Positions 34,700-47,978 of a stretch of 64,000 nucleotides of DNA are shown in pieces. The DNA comes from Larix kaempferi (lineage: Eukaryota > Streptophyta > Pinopsida > Pinales > Pinaceae). Position 1 is the stretch's first letter. Every line of letters begins with the position of its first letter. The translations under genes were made by a program, and so were the position numbers. A model generated the notes under the pieces. It ran no database searches and had not been told where the DNA came from. It worked only from the letters and a program-made list of their open reading frames with translations. The stretch is from contig BSBM01000779.1 of assembly GCA_027924585.1 (NCBI GenBank), forward strand, positions 14,681,501-14,745,500, in the 5' to 3' direction.

Positions 34700-35682
34700 C
34701 TTATTTGTGTGGGTTAAGACAAGTGGAAGATGCTTGGTAATATTGTCCAAAAAGAAAGGAAGAAGGTGTGTTACCGTTTAGAGAAGCCCCAACTTGTGGA
34801 ACCACTATTTGAACAAGTGGAGTATAAATAAGAAGTGACTCGTTGAGAAGTGAAAGGTAAGGTTAGAAGAATACATGGAGTAACATTTTGAATTGGAAAG
34901 TTTCAGTGGAATGAAATGCTCAGGGGAATTAGAAGAAATATTATTTGATAAAGTGCACAAGGCAACAAGAAATGAAAAAATACAAGGAGAAGACCCGCAT
35001 ATACAAACATTTATGAAAAGGCACAATAATCATGTGGATATATATATGTGCACAAAATCTATGTTGTAGAGTGGATCAGTGGTGTGATATAGTGTAAGAG
35101 AAACAACAACTTGAGTTTAAGCAGTGGAAGAGCATGAATCAATGGTGTATTATAGTGTTGAATCAGTGGAAAAGCATGCAATCAATATAGCAGAGTGTAA
35201 ACCCGAAGTCAGAAATTTGTACTGTCTTTTCTGAGGGGGCTTGGATAGGGAAAGGAAAGGAGATCAATGTCTCCACTCAGGTTGGTTCCTAAACACTACA
35301 AGTTGGTGCTTGCGCAGAGGATTAGTGTCCTCACAGGTAATATCCTAGTTTAACAAGTTGGTGCTTGCACGGAGGATGGGTGTCCTCATAGGTTGAATCC
35401 TACAATATAGAAATTGGTGCTTGCCAATGGGATTGGTGTCCCAATAAGAGGAATGCCTGAGTGAGTCAGTGCTATCATCAGTGGAGATTGGTGTCTCTTG
35501 TCTTTCTCTATAATATCAATTTTACACACACACATATAAGCTTCTCCAAATATTTGCGTACAATTTGTTTTTATTGATGTGGTGTTAAATTGATATGGGT
35601 GCATGTTTTAAAAGTGAATAATTTGTAAATGTCCGCATGATATTGATTCACCCCCCTCTCAGTATCATTAATAATTCCAACA
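34700..35682 (+). repeat. Probable copia-type LTR, 3' part
   Basis: A TATA box (gagtataaataag, about 34819-34831) is followed by about 850 bases. These contain three related blocks with ttggtgcttgc and gg.tgtcctc (35300-35430), and end attgattcacccccctctca, then gtatcattaataattccaaca. That ending is typical of large copia LTRs in plants. No primer site follows and no matching start (tgttggaa) with the right flank was found. Tgttggaat at 32442 is 3.2 kb away and the bases flanking the pair do not match. The start is therefore arbitrary. Confidence 0.42.
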
Positions 35683-37982
35683 ATAAATCCATATAAAATT
35701 TTGAAGCTAAGGTAATCCCCGAGGGTTAATTCTCCCCCCCCCCCCAAATTTGGGGAGCTCATGGAATTGACTCTCTTGATCCCCTTAAGGTTAGGCTCCA
35801 TAATCAGGGTCGACAATTTACCGTGTTTACCATCCATGAATAATGAGAATGTACTTGGATGATTTATCGTGAGCTTATTCTTTGGAATAAAAAGGGTTCT
35901 GAGCTATGCTATCCAACATATCTTAGAGGTTCCCCCATCTTTGACCAAGACACCCTTTTTCAATGAATTTGTTTGGTTTTCCATAAGAAAGGTGTGACAA
36001 TTGTTCAACCTTCAAATATGTAGAATCCAGATAGATTCAATTGTTCCTTCATTTTTCTAACAAGATCTACATCATTAACGAAGAGTTTGTAATGATAAGG
36101 GTTGACATGATTTTCTAAGAGTAAATAATATAAATTTCAAGATACAATGCATGGATCTCTACTTTATTATTGGTCATTCTCCCTAATCCCCATGAGTAGC
36201 TCATTTTTATATTTTCATTGAGTCCATAAAGGATTAACAACCCCCCCACTCCAGACCTACCACCTCTTTAATTTTGGTCATAGTCGTAATGATTAGTGCC
36301 ACATTTTTGGCTACTACTTTTAAGTTCCCCCATGAAAATCTCAACGTCTGGATGCTCTATGGGATTAATTGAACCTTGATCATTCTTCATTGGTGGATCC
36401 AACCCTTTTTAGCAAAATTATGGTCGTCGTGGTAATGGTTGATGTCTAGTTTTAATAACGATAAGAGGGTGACTTTGATCCACTTATCTATGCTTTGATA
36501 CAACCCTTTTTGACATTAATATAACTTTATTTTAAATCTAAATCTATTAGAAATAAAAATAATAAAATTTATTGATGTATAAATTTTTTGAAATGTATAA
36601 AATTTAAGATTAAAAATTTACACCTAAATAATTTTTTGGATCTCCTCTCCACTAAATTCCAAAACACCCCATTACTTTAAATATAAATTTTCACAATTTA
36701 TTATTAGTTTACATTAACTCTTTATAAAAAATCGAATATTCTCTACGCAACTTATTTTATTAAATCTTAAAATTATTTAAAATTTTAAATATCTACATAT
36801 TTTATTGAATTTTCTTATTTCTTTGATTGCATTTAACATTTAATTCATATTCCCGAATTTCTTTTTCAAAGAGCACGATCTTCTTAAATATTATTTTATT
36901 TCTTTAATATACTTAACCCCATTAACCATTTGTTTTATATTTTAATTCTTTTCAAATTTTTTTGGAAGAAAAGTACAATCTTCTTAGTTTATTTGTTTAT
37001 TATTAATACCATTAAGCATTTGTTTTATATTTTAGATTCTATTCGACATTTGTCAAGAATCTCAATTCCAAAAATTTCAAACTATAATGAAGATTATGTG
37101 TATTTTTATTTGTTTATCATACTTAATACCATTAAATATTGTTTTATGTTTTAGAGTATTCTTATTTGTTTATTGTACTTATATATTTTAGAATATTTGT
37201 GAAGAATCTTAATAGTTGATGTGATTTTTTTTTAAATTATTAGTATAGAGTCGTGATAACATCAATGAGTTGATGTAAATCAAATTATTATTCTTCTTTT
37301 TAAGTATCTTATTTATATCTAAAAAAAATATTTTTATTTTTATAAATTAAAAAATAAAATTAAACGACTTTTTTATCTTATAAATAAAAAAATTCATTTA
37401 ATTATACTTTTAAAAACTAACTTATTGTATTAAGGCTAGAAAATTACAGAGTATCAATCTAGTTGGTAAAATATATGGGAAATCCAACCAACCATAAAAC
37501 AAAAGGTCCTCATTGAGGATTGTTCGTAGTTTAAAAATTTGAGCCTTTTAAAACCAAAAAGAACAAAAAATGTCACAGTCGATAGTTGAGCGATAAAATT
37601 AGGTTATAGTACTTAGTCTATGCCTATGATGGACATCCAAATTAAATTGAAAGATGTCTTCAAAAAAATAGGTAGATTGAGCTTCATCATCAATGATGGA
37701 GATGATAGGAACCTCTTGAGAAGATGCAAGATGTTGACCTTCATCATGAGAAGACATGAACTTGAACCCTACAGTAGCTTTGACAGTGATGTTGAGTTTC
37801 TCTTGAATGATATTGATTTGTAGTTGCATTATGTCCATCTGCAAAAGGATTTCCTTTTTTTTACTCCTGGCGATCCATTAAAACCTTTCCCAACAACGAT
37901 TTGGTATTTTAATAAAAAAAAGAATGTCTTGAGATATTTGGATTCATGATTTCTAGATGATCCACACAGCAGTTGTCATTAT
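35683..37982. other. No gene seen; AT-rich and degenerate repeats
   Basis: A C run lies at about 35732-35745. At about 36900-37200, three or four degenerate units containing accattaa.catttgttttatattttaga follow one another. Open frames at 37599-37844 on both strands show no domain. Confidence 0.5.
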
Positions 37983-38465
37983 TGTCGGATTCTAACATAA
38001 ACTACGAAAAGTCATCGAATTCGACATGACTTCGACAAGATCAGTGACTTCGACAAGTTCAATGACCTCAATAGTTCCGCGACATCGACATGCAACATCG
38101 ACTTGCGAATCTCAACTGTTGAGCTACAATAGATTGTTTTTCTATCTTCTAGTCGACTGTAATGGTTGAACTTCTAAAATCGTTCTAACTTCTCTTGTAA
38201 CTGAACGTAACGGGAAGGCACCCAAGTGTCTCAACACTCTATATAAGCATGTAAAATATTGTAATATAACAAGTTTTGATTTTATGATCTTTACATCCAG
38301 CAATAGAGAAATCAGTGTGCATTCCTGCATATTGTCTATGTATGTATGTTTATGTGTGTAGTGTATTCTTGCTTTTCTTATTCTCATTATTATGCTTCCA
38401 CCATAACAGTGTTGATTCATTCAATCGACTGTTGACCCCTCGTGCACTTGGGCACGTGCGAATCA
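37983..38465 (+). repeat. 5' LTR of a truncated Ty3/gypsy element
   Basis: A segment of 483 bases from TGTCGGATTC to GCGAATCA, immediately upstream of a primer-binding site. A TATA box (ctctatataagc) lies at about 38237-38248. The left half contains many copies of tcgaca/ttcgac words. The left end is taken from the TG before the first of these. Confidence 0.75.
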
Positions 38466-38466
38466 T

Positions 38467-38478
38467 TGGTATCAGAGC
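38467..38478 (+). promoter_or_regulatory. Retrotransposon primer-binding site (tRNA-Met)
   Basis: TGGTATCAGAGC, complementary to the 3' end of plant initiator tRNA-Met, one base after the LTR. This is where minus-strand cDNA synthesis would start. Confidence 0.92.
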
Positions 38479-38538
38479 GCATCAGCTTTGTTCGTGCTTA
38501 ATATGTGCGTAGACACTTCCATCAAAGTTACCTGACTT

Positions 38539-40705
38539 ATGTCGGTTCAAACATGCTCCCAAACTCAGCAATCCAAGCAGACACTACCTCCAGAGATGGC
38601 AAGAGAAACAGGCGATAGACATGCAATTGATGAGACACAACAAATCATAGAGCAAGCATTGGCTCGACAAAGAACTAAAATGTTTTCCCAGTTCAATGAG
38701 ATTCTCACGCGATTTGCTTCGACATCAGGGGAATTTTAGACAAGATCTAACTCCGACAAAATCACTCCATTCAAAGTGAAAATGAATCTGTACATACCAA
38801 ATATAGAAGGAAAGATTGACGCGGAAGCCATTGACAATTAGTTACAAGATCACCATTGCAGCCTTAAAGACGTCAACATTTGTGCATTGCTAGTGGGAGA
38901 ACCTCTCGACAAAGATGGAGAAAAGTGGAGACCCCATAGACACATGGGATAAATTTGTTGAATACATCCAAAAGGATTTTTACTCGTCCAAGTACCATGA
39001 ACAATAGTATAAGAAATAGAAGCAGCTAAATAAATGGAAAGACTAGTCCGTACAGAGCTACACCGACGAGTTCTATCGACTACTGGCTAGACTTGGCGTT
39101 CAAGAAGAAGAAAAATTGCTTGATCTGAAGTACGTCAACGGATTATCCAAGTACATTCAGCAAGAGATGGATTTTCTGACTGTCAACATGCTCGCAGATG
39201 CATTCCACTATGCTAGCAAACTCGAAACTAAACAGAAGGGAAAAGCACGCTTAGCAACTTAACCGACATCAGGATGACCACTCGACAAGAAGGCATCAAC
39301 CAACTTCGACAAGTCGAAATATTCACAGCCAACTCCGCCAAATCCAAATCACGACAAAAATGCTTTTCACAAAAGGGAACGTAGTAAACAACCCCCTATC
39401 GGGAAATGGTGTGATTACCACCACTCATCTTGGCATGATGCATTTGAATGAAAAGCTCATAATACCTTTTTGGAAAAAGTGTCGACATCCAACGCATTTG
39501 ACAAGACTGTGGTAGAATATGACCCAGAAGCAATGACCCTTCTGACATCGACATTGAAAACTCCAGTAGCCTCGACTATCATCGACGAGGAGGAACAAGA
39601 AGGCCTGTTCCATACACAGATATGGGTTCCAAACAATCCATTGTATATGATTGTGGACAACGGAAGCCAGAAGAGCTTTGTTTCTAAATAACTTGTGAAT
39701 AAACTAGGTCTTGTTACCACTCCTCATCCTCATCCTTATAACATCGGTTGGATGAAGGATGGACAAGAGCTAAGGATCACTCGACAATGCAAGCTTTCCT
39801 ACTTCATTAATCCTTTTGAATACGAAGTACTTTGCGACGTGGCACCACTCTTCGTATCCGACTCCTTATTTTGGAAGCCTTACCTATGGGATCGCCATGG
39901 AAGTTACCACTCATGACCGTAGAAGGTGATTGTCAGAATTCAAAATCAATGGTATGGCATACCAGAGCAACGACCTACACCAACAGTTGCAATGATATGT
40001 GCTAAACAAATGAAGAATCTCATCAACCATGCTCAGAAGTTTGCATTGATTATGATAAAGCCGCAACATTCTGGGAAGACTATAGAAACCAATCGACTTA
40101 CCGACTAGTGTAGTTCCCGACAGAAGCATCATATCGACAATATTCTTGATGAGTACCAGAACCTATTCCAAGTTCTAGATAGAGTACCTTGACATTGCCA
40201 GGTAAAACACTCTATTGAACTTGTTCATGGTTCTTCTTTTCTTAACACATCTTTTTACAGAAGATCCATTCTCGAAAATGAAGAGATTCACAGATAAATC
40301 CAAGATTTGATCGACAAAGGTCATATCTAACCCAGTTCTTCTCCTTATGGAATTCCATTTGTCCTCGTTCCAAATAGAGACGGGACTCAGCGCATGTGCA
40401 TCGACTACCGGGCCCTAAACAAAATTTCGATAAAGAACAGATACCCTATCTTGCGGATAGACGAGCTCATCGATTGTCTGAAAGGTGCTAAGTTCTTTAC
40501 TAAGATCGACCTCAAGTCGGGATATTATCAGATTCCAATCGAGCCCGCAAATGTCAAGAAAAAATCTTTCAAGACCAAGGAAGAATTGTTTGAATGGTTA
40601 GTCATGCCTTTCGGCTTAACCAATGCACCCACGACCTTCATGCGATATATGGATAACACTCTTTGTCCCGAACCCAAAATTTGTAAAAAGTTAAAATTTT
40701 TCTAA
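38539..40705 (+). pseudogene. Ty3/gypsy gag-protease-RT, truncated
   Basis: Gag (38539-39300) is broken by several stops but shows KVKMNLYIPNIEGKIDAEAI and SYTDEFYRLLARLGVQEEEK. A degenerate His/Cys motif (GKWCDYHHSSWHD) follows at about 39403. The protease active site reads LYMIVDNGSQKSFVS (about 39640-39690), with N where S is usual. Reverse transcriptase, from about 40260, gives PYGIPFVLVPNRDGTQRMCI, DYRALNKISIKNRYP, KIDLKSGYYQIPIEP and MPFGLTNAPTTFMR. The sequence then leaves the family before the YLDD catalytic box and stops at 40703. RNase H, integrase and 3' LTR are missing. Confidence 0.92.
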
Positions 40706-42166
40706 GTGGTCTTATTTCCCTTCCAAATGGTCTAATTGCCCTTTAAAATGCTTTGCAAAATTATAAATATATAATTAGTATCTAAATTTCTATTTAATAA
40801 ATGCGACATTTAATGCTTCATAAAATTTATCATTGAATATGTATGCAAGGGTGTTAGTACATACTTACAACAAATGGAAATTACCTTTTTATCTTCAGTG
40901 ATTCTTATGCACTTCAGTGGTCCTCGTATGAAACCTTTGTATGCAAAGGACCAAAGTGATTGTATGCTATGTTTAAAAAAATATAACTTCAACCATAGAG
41001 ACCTTCCAAGCATTGATAAAATACTAGCACATATTTAAATACTACCCTTCTAAATTGAGGATTTACAAACTTGAACCAAATAATACTTACATGTTTATGG
41101 TTCTCATTTGAACACATGAAATATCTTTTAACAACATGAAATACGTTTTAACAACATTTAACATGAAAATATCCCTTGCCAAGATGCATTCAACAAATGT
41201 GTTATAAACATCAATTATCAAGATAACTCATATGAGAGTTGAATCATACAATCGTCATGAAGACACATACCCATATAATAAAGGTCATAGACAATTAAAC
41301 GAGACCAAAAATAACGTGGTTCACCCATACATGGGCTAGTCCACAAAGGTGTGTGCATCTTTTATTAATATGAAAAAAGTAATAGAATTAAAATGAGCAA
41401 CATGGTTGCTGCAACAAGATTCCTTTTCCTTCCATCACGCCTCTATCACATAGAGCTTTCCATGAATCCACTATATAATATAAATGAACTAGCATATAGA
41501 CATATTATACACTTTTGTCCTAGCATATTGTATGGGAAACTATAATTATGCCCCTAAGTGTCTCTATTATCATTCCAAAAGATACAAACATCTAAGCTTA
41601 TAAAGTCACAAGTATAGATCTGCCTATTAATATTTTAATCTCATAGATATTAACATTTAGCCACCTATATGTATACCCACACATAGTTATAACCTCAAGG
41701 TCCATTTACATAGCTAAGAAAATCTTCATAAGACCTTAATAGCTTTCTTATTGTGCAATGAATTTGCATGATGATTTTATATGTATCTAAACTACATGTA
41801 TCTATAAAAGGATTATTATCACATGATCCTTGGGAACCAACCTAAGTATTTATTATCGTATTTATGTAGGTAAGCTTGGCCATAAACACAAAATCAAGAT
41901 AGAATGCTTTAGGATACTATAAGGCTTTGATCATTCTACTCGATTCTATACACAAGTATGTACAAATTAATATCACGATTAAAGGAAACATATCCTACAG
42001 GTAGATGTTTTTAATATAAAGGAGTCACAAATTTTACTGAGGAAAAACATTACATTCTTTTAATGATTCAATTTGTTGAATGTTTTAACTAGGGAACACA
42101 TCCATCCTTATAACATACCTTAAACACATTCTAAGGGACTAAGAAAAACATCCCAAATTTCTAGTA
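40706..42166. other. No gene seen
   Basis: AT-rich DNA directly after the break in the gypsy reverse transcriptase. A stretch at 41310-41400 (cgtggttcacccatacatgg and gctagtccacaaagg) resembles motifs often seen in plant retroelements, but nothing else supports it. Confidence 0.5.
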
Positions 42167-42868
42167 TACCTTTTTTTTTGTTTTCTTTCCAGCGTTAATA
42201 AGATTATAATTACATTCGTAACCTTAATCAAATATAAAAACTGCACTCTAACTCATTAATCCCATATGTATATATTAAGAATAACTATATCTTAACTAAG
42301 TCCTCAAATGAGACCTAGCACATAATTTGCTAAAAATATTATATGCATAAAATCAATTATATAAGCTCAAGCCTTGCACCGACTAACATATCAATAGGAC
42401 CTAGGTATTAAATATTTAAAATAAGGAAGAAAGAGCTCACAATCCAACAAACATCCACAGTTCTAATCCTACTCTGTCAATGGAGAGGTCCTGAAAGATA
42501 TGAATTTAGTAGAGTGTAAAAAAAAATCGTTTTCTAGTTGTATACAATATTTTATCATATTCGAAAAATATTTATATAATCACCAAATCTAACAAGGTTC
42601 AAACATAAATTACAGCCTAAAGGGTAGTGATCAAAAACTAAAATACTTACTATCCATTACCAGGGTGTGCTACATAAATCACACAAAAGAAAACAAACTC
42701 AATGCATTCTTATATCTCTGAGAGGTAGATCTCTGGGATTCTGAGTAGGGTTTTAATACTATAATGGATATTCCTACCCAAGAAGTTTTAACACTAACAC
42801 TCAACATACTCGCACATCTTGGAGAGTTAGATCTCTGTGATTCTAAGTAGTGTTTTAAAAATTATAAA
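42167..42868 (+). repeat. 0.7-kb direct duplication, left copy
   Basis: 702 bases from taccttttttttt to ttaaaaattataaa, repeated at 43389-44159 in the same orientation. The copies differ by scattered single bases. The ends do not have TG...CA form and no primer site or polypurine tract borders them, so they are not LTRs. Confidence 0.93.
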
Positions 42869-43388
42869 CTTCTGCACTCAGCAGTATAACTTCTACACTC
42901 AATAGTATAACAGGAAGACTTACATCATGATAAAAAACTCAGCATATACCCTCATCGAATTTCTTGGGTGCAAACACAGCAAAACCCCAAGGTAAATTTC
43001 CTTGTCAGGAAAAGTGATGAACCTCAGTCTAAAATTCGATGGCTTTATAAAGATGCCTAGGTCTTTAGTGGTCAGTTTCAATAAATGAGCCTCAAGCTCC
43101 AATCCCATCTTTCAAGGCACTAAGACCACAATTCAAGGGAGTTGTCCCATACCAACAGCTAGTTACTTGCCTCATGATGCTGCCACATGTCCATTGCCTT
43201 CTACCCCAGATTCCATTCCACCCAGTGGGTCAGTAGACACTCTGTCATAAGTATACAAAATCATAAACAGATCAGAAATTCAAACTTTTTCTTCTGGATT
43301 ATCAATATTTAATTAAAGGATACTAACTCAAAATGGCAATTACTTAAGAGATGAAATAACAAGTAGAACATGCCATTTTGAGTTAGAC
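42869..43388. other. Spacer between the duplicated copies
   Basis: 520 bases without a recognised gene. A minus-strand frame (42920-43108) is the longest and shows no domain. Confidence 0.5.
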
Positions 43389-44159
43389 TACCTTTTTTTT
43401 TGTTTTCTTTCCAATGTTAATAAGATTATAATTACATTCGTAACCTTAATCAAATCTAAAAACTACACTCTAACTCATTAATCCCATATGTATATATTAA
43501 GAATAACTATATCTTAACTAAGTCCTAAAATGAGCCTTAGCAAATAATTTGCTAACAATATTATATGCATAAAATCAAATATATAAACTCAAGCCTTGCA
43601 CCGACTAACATACCAATAGGACCTAGGTATTAAATATTTAAAATAAGGAAGAAAGAGCTCACAATCCAACAAACATCCACAGTTCTAATCCTACTCTGTC
43701 AACGGAGGGGTCCTAAAAGATATGAATTTAGTAGAGTGTAAAAAAAAATCGTTTTCTAGTTGTATAAAATATTTTATCATATTCGAAAAATATTTATATA
43801 ATAACCAAATCTAACAGGGTTCAAACATAAATTACAGCCTAAAGGGTAGTGATTGAACACTAAAATACTTACTATCCATTACCAGAGTGTGCTACAGAAA
43901 TCACACAAAATAAAACAAACTCAACACATTCTTATATCTCTGAGAGGTAGATCTCTGTGACTCTGAGCAGGGTTTTAATACTACAATGGATATTCCTACC
44001 CAAGAAGTTTTAACACTAACAATCAACATACTCGCACATCTTGGAGAGGTAGATCTCTGTGATTCTACCCAAGAAGTTTTAACACTAACAATCAACATAC
44101 TCGCACATCTTGGAGAGGTAGATCTCTGTGATTCTAAGTAGTGTTTTAAAAATTATAAA
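43389..44159 (+). repeat. 0.7-kb direct duplication, right copy
   Basis: 771 bases. The excess of 69 bases over the left copy is fully explained by an internal head-to-tail duplication of 69 bases (two units starting near 43995 and 44064, each with ctacccaagaagttttaaca). Confidence 0.93.
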
Positions 44160-44795
44160 GAATGCAATAATTAAAACAACAGCTTCCTTCCTAGCACATC
44201 AAAAAATTAGGGAGATACGTAGATGTGGATCGTATCCTAGACAGAAGCGTGGATCACACTTCAGACATATTTTACTACAATCATGATCCTATAAAAATGA
44301 TACACAGTTGTAATAGCCTTTATTTTATAATGCTTGATTTTAAGGATATAAAAACTCAACATTTTTCCAGGATTAATGTTGATAACAATTGCGTTCCCCA
44401 GAGACCTCAAAATATAAATTAAATTTTTATTCGGAGTTAAAGCATATCCCTTCCACAGAGATCTCAAGAAAATAAAAGACATAAACTCAAGAATCTCTAT
44501 GGCAAGAATTTCGAAGCAGGGATTAAAAGAAAAAAATAAGGGATATTTATGAAATTGAAATGGAGGATTTCTTATTTGAGTGATAATGCATTATGTCGAC
44601 CTCAACTTTTGCCAAGGATGCTTTTCCTCTGAATCCTTCTCCACCATAGCTTAGCATGAGCATGTTTCTTGTGGTTACATCCCATAATATGTACCGAAAT
44701 TCCCTACTCTAACTAACGCTTTATCCATGAAAACATAGGGGACACATTTTTTTTTACCATCATCTCCTTCGAGCAGATTCCCTTCTCTCTGAGTA
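44160..44795. other. No gene seen
   Basis: Unassigned DNA up to the boundary of the large LTR element. The five bases next to the element are gagta. Confidence 0.5.
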
Positions 44796-46632
44796 TGTAG
44801 GGACCCCCATTTCGGGGTCCCCCAAAAAGACTTCCAAAATAGAACTAACATCATATGTAAATTAATTTAAACTTGAAAATCAACTATACAAAATTTCATA
44901 AACTCAAATTAGTACATGAAAATGGTACATTTTCCTTTCAACAGTAGTTGAGCACTCTGTTGACGAAGTCCTTGTATGTATGGTCGTCGATCTTCCATGA
45001 GTCACTTCTAGCCTTGCCGATTTTACCAAGAGACTCCTCAGTTGACCACCCTACTATATCAAGGTTACTCTCCTTCACCCCAAACACCCGAGCTAATGGG
45101 GTCGTAAGAACCCACTAGCAAGCTTCCCGAAAGGATCTCCGAATCCTTGTTCGAGCTAATCCCAACTCGCAAGAATCATAACATAATCCGAGATTATCAT
45201 GCCCATCCAGCATTACGGAGCAAGAGATGACCTTCTCTCCTTCTCCTCCATCATTATATAGCAAAAGCCTGTGTGCCATGTGTCTATCCATGCACATATT
45301 TAATTTAATGTAATATTTTATTTTCAATTATTCTCAATTACAAGTGTCTCATTATCTTTAGTGTGCACCTAATTCTCTAAATCAGTGGGAGTTAGTTGTA
45401 GAAGAGTCCCACTTCTATTTTGGTTCTCTTTTAGTTTACTTAATATCTTTTTAATAAACTAGTTGTTTTTATTTATTTAATTTCTTTTAAATAATAAAAA
45501 CTTTATAAAAGAAATTTGTTTATTTTATTTAATAACATCTAATCTATTTTGATTTCAGAAAGATTTAAAATATTACTATATATATTCTCTTTAATTCTAA
45601 ATAAGATGATTTTATCTAAAGTTTAACTTCTATTAGTATTCAATTCTAATAGAATTTTAATAGAATGTGTCTAGTTTAGTTTTTATTTTTTCTTCCTTTC
45701 ATAAAGTAGATAAATCAAAATAACTTAGACAAAACTAATTGTTTTTGTTTTGTTACTTTTTCCATTTCTAATATTTATTCTTTTCTCTTAAAAATAAAAT
45801 AAGGAATATTATTTTATTTTAATTGTCTTTTTAATTTAAAGTCACTTGAATTTATCTTTGACAAGTTTTCAATTTATTCCTATGTTAAATAACATTATCT
45901 TTTTCTTGTCCAGGTTCCTCTTCGACGGACCCTTTTGACAGTTTCATTTCTTCTTTCTTATGGGGAGTACTGCATAGTGATCGGGAGTCGTTACTGCGAT
46001 CTCTCAACTATTCTTCTTGGAGACTAAGGGATGTTGAGGGATAAGGCTCTCCTTATTGCGCGCCCCTCAACCCATCGTATGTGACCAAATCATTATGGCC
46101 TTTCCCGTATGGAATACGCTTCCCCGGGTGAGCTGAAATGGCTTCACCCATGCGTGGATTGCTAATTCAGGGTCGGCAGTCAGTCGTTGTACCCCTATGT
46201 GTTCTTTCCGTTCTTACGACCAGTATAATTCCATTGTGGGTCAGTCAGTAAATTGTCTTACATGCCACTGCACACACTTAACTGCACATTAGTAGCGCTG
46301 CACTATAAAACATTTTCATCATTCTTTTCAGTATCTCAGTCAGTCGAGTCTACTAAATATTCATCATTTTAACATCATGCTTTGGCCAGTCGAGTATGTT
46401 CATCATTCACTGTTTTATCTTAGTTAGTTGAGTATAAAACTAATCATCAGTTTCATTTCAAGTATTTTCAACATTCATCATTTCTTCATTCTAAAGTATT
46501 TTCATCATTTATCATTTTCTCATGATAATTTTCAAATCAATTTTCCATGATCTAAGTTTTATAAAACCGGGTCACTTCCAAACTAGTGTCCTCATTAGTC
46601 TAAACAGTTAAGGTGCCAAGGCGGGCATTACA
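44796..46632 (-). repeat. 3' LTR of the 19-kb element
   Basis: 1,837 bases. On the + strand it runs from TGTAGGGACCCCC to GCGGGCATTACA; read on the minus strand it starts TGTAATGCCCGC and ends GGTCCCTACA. It matches 62109-63953 end to end with scattered substitutions and small indels. Confidence 0.95.
45254..45260 (-). promoter_or_regulatory. LTR TATA box
   Basis: On the minus strand the sequence is GCTATATAATGATGG. The same site is kept in the other LTR at 62577-62583. It lies about 460 bases from the LTR's minus-strand 3' end, a usual U3/R layout for this orientation. Confidence 0.6.
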
Positions 46633-46645
46633 TACACCCCCTCTT
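46633..46645 (-). promoter_or_regulatory. Polypurine tract of the 19-kb element
   Basis: The + strand tacaccccctctt reads AAGAGGGGGTGTA on the minus strand, directly before the 3' LTR. This is the expected primer for plus-strand synthesis. Confidence 0.8.
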
Positions 46646-47978
46646 ATTAAAAACTTCATCCCAAAGTTAAGTCTCATGTACTTCCATGGTGAGTTTTCTC
46701 TTTCTTTCGACATTCATTTCTTCAACATAACCACAATTTCATTTCCTCTTTTCTACCATCATATAAGTATACCTCTCATAATTGACAATATACTAAATCG
46801 TACCTTTCATAGTGTAGCAATCCCCACAACAGTTCTCTATTGGCTCATTAATTGCAACTGAATTTAAAATCATCCATAACAAACTCCTTTCATTCAGCAA
46901 AACTATATCATTTATGTAAATCCTTTAAGCACTAACACATTTCCACATAAGGAATAAAATCTTCAATCCAAATTCCTTCATTTTCTATAGTTACATATAA
47001 CTATCATATATTTAAAACAATATCAGAAATTCAAAATAAGAATTAACCCTTCCAAATTCCATTCTTCAAAACATACCTTAGCCATTCATAAACTAATCTT
47101 ACATACAACCTCTCCCTTCTCATAATCCAAAGTATAATCAAATACTGGAGTGCCATTTACTTAGTATAGCTAAAAGTGTAATCTCAAATTTTTATAAACA
47201 AAGTTTATGTGGAGTTTTCTTCTCTTCCTAGCTCAACTACAACGAAATTTCTATAGTTCATCATAGGTATATCCTCTCTCTTTTCACAATCCAAAGCATG
47301 ATTACAAACTAGTAGTGCATACTTGTGAAGCCTGTCGCCTTGATTTCAGAGAATAAGCATTTACAACCACTCGATAAAATTCTTGACGCAAAATCCCCCA
47401 TTAAAGTATATGAACCCTGAATAGCATTCAAACTTTCATACTAGCAAATTTAGAGGAGAATAATTCTAACCTGTCTGAAAAGATGGAAGTATCCTTGCCG
47501 AAGGAGAAGAAGCAAAAATCGCAGCTTCGATTCTTCTACGTCGATCTTCGTAGCAAGTGTATGTCATAAACTTAGCTTATAAAACAATTATCACCCTTCA
47601 CATCCAATCTTATTATAAAACGATAAATAGAATAACAATCATAACTCCAAATGTAAGGTCCGTCATTCGAGGTGTGGTTTTTTTTTCGCAAGTCATCGCT
47701 ACGACATTCATTCAAGTTTGAGTATCATACTATCTCAATCCTAAGTAATCATTCGGGTTTCAGATTTCTTAGTTATCCATAATTACAAAACAACATATTT
47801 TATATATACTATCCTTTCTTCATAATTAAATATAAGTAAACACATGCAATTTCCATCGTTCACAATGTATAAGGATGCATTTACCTCCTTAATAATCACT
47901 ACTTTTTACTAACAATCATGCATGGAATCCTATAACCATCATTCTTTCTATCATTTTTACACCATAGGCGTTTTCACC
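46646..47978. other. Internal element DNA, no gene seen
   Basis: AT-rich with C-rich patches. A short + strand frame near 47485-47570 (MEVSLPKEKKQKSQLRFFYV) has no recognised family. Confidence 0.5.

Noticed and set aside
32442-35682. One 3.2-kb LTR from tgttggaat to attccaaca
   Set aside because: The flanking pentamers (cttag and ataaa) do not match, and the interior has no supporting second copy; only the 3' part looks LTR-like.
37440-37620. A second SINE suggested by tagttggtaaaat and gtttaaaaatttga
   Set aside because: Both boxes are poor matches, and there is no tail or target duplication.
42167-44159. The 0.7-kb direct repeats as LTRs of a small retrotransposon
   Set aside because: Ends lack TG...CA, no primer site or polypurine tract borders the 520-bp spacer, and no target duplication is seen.
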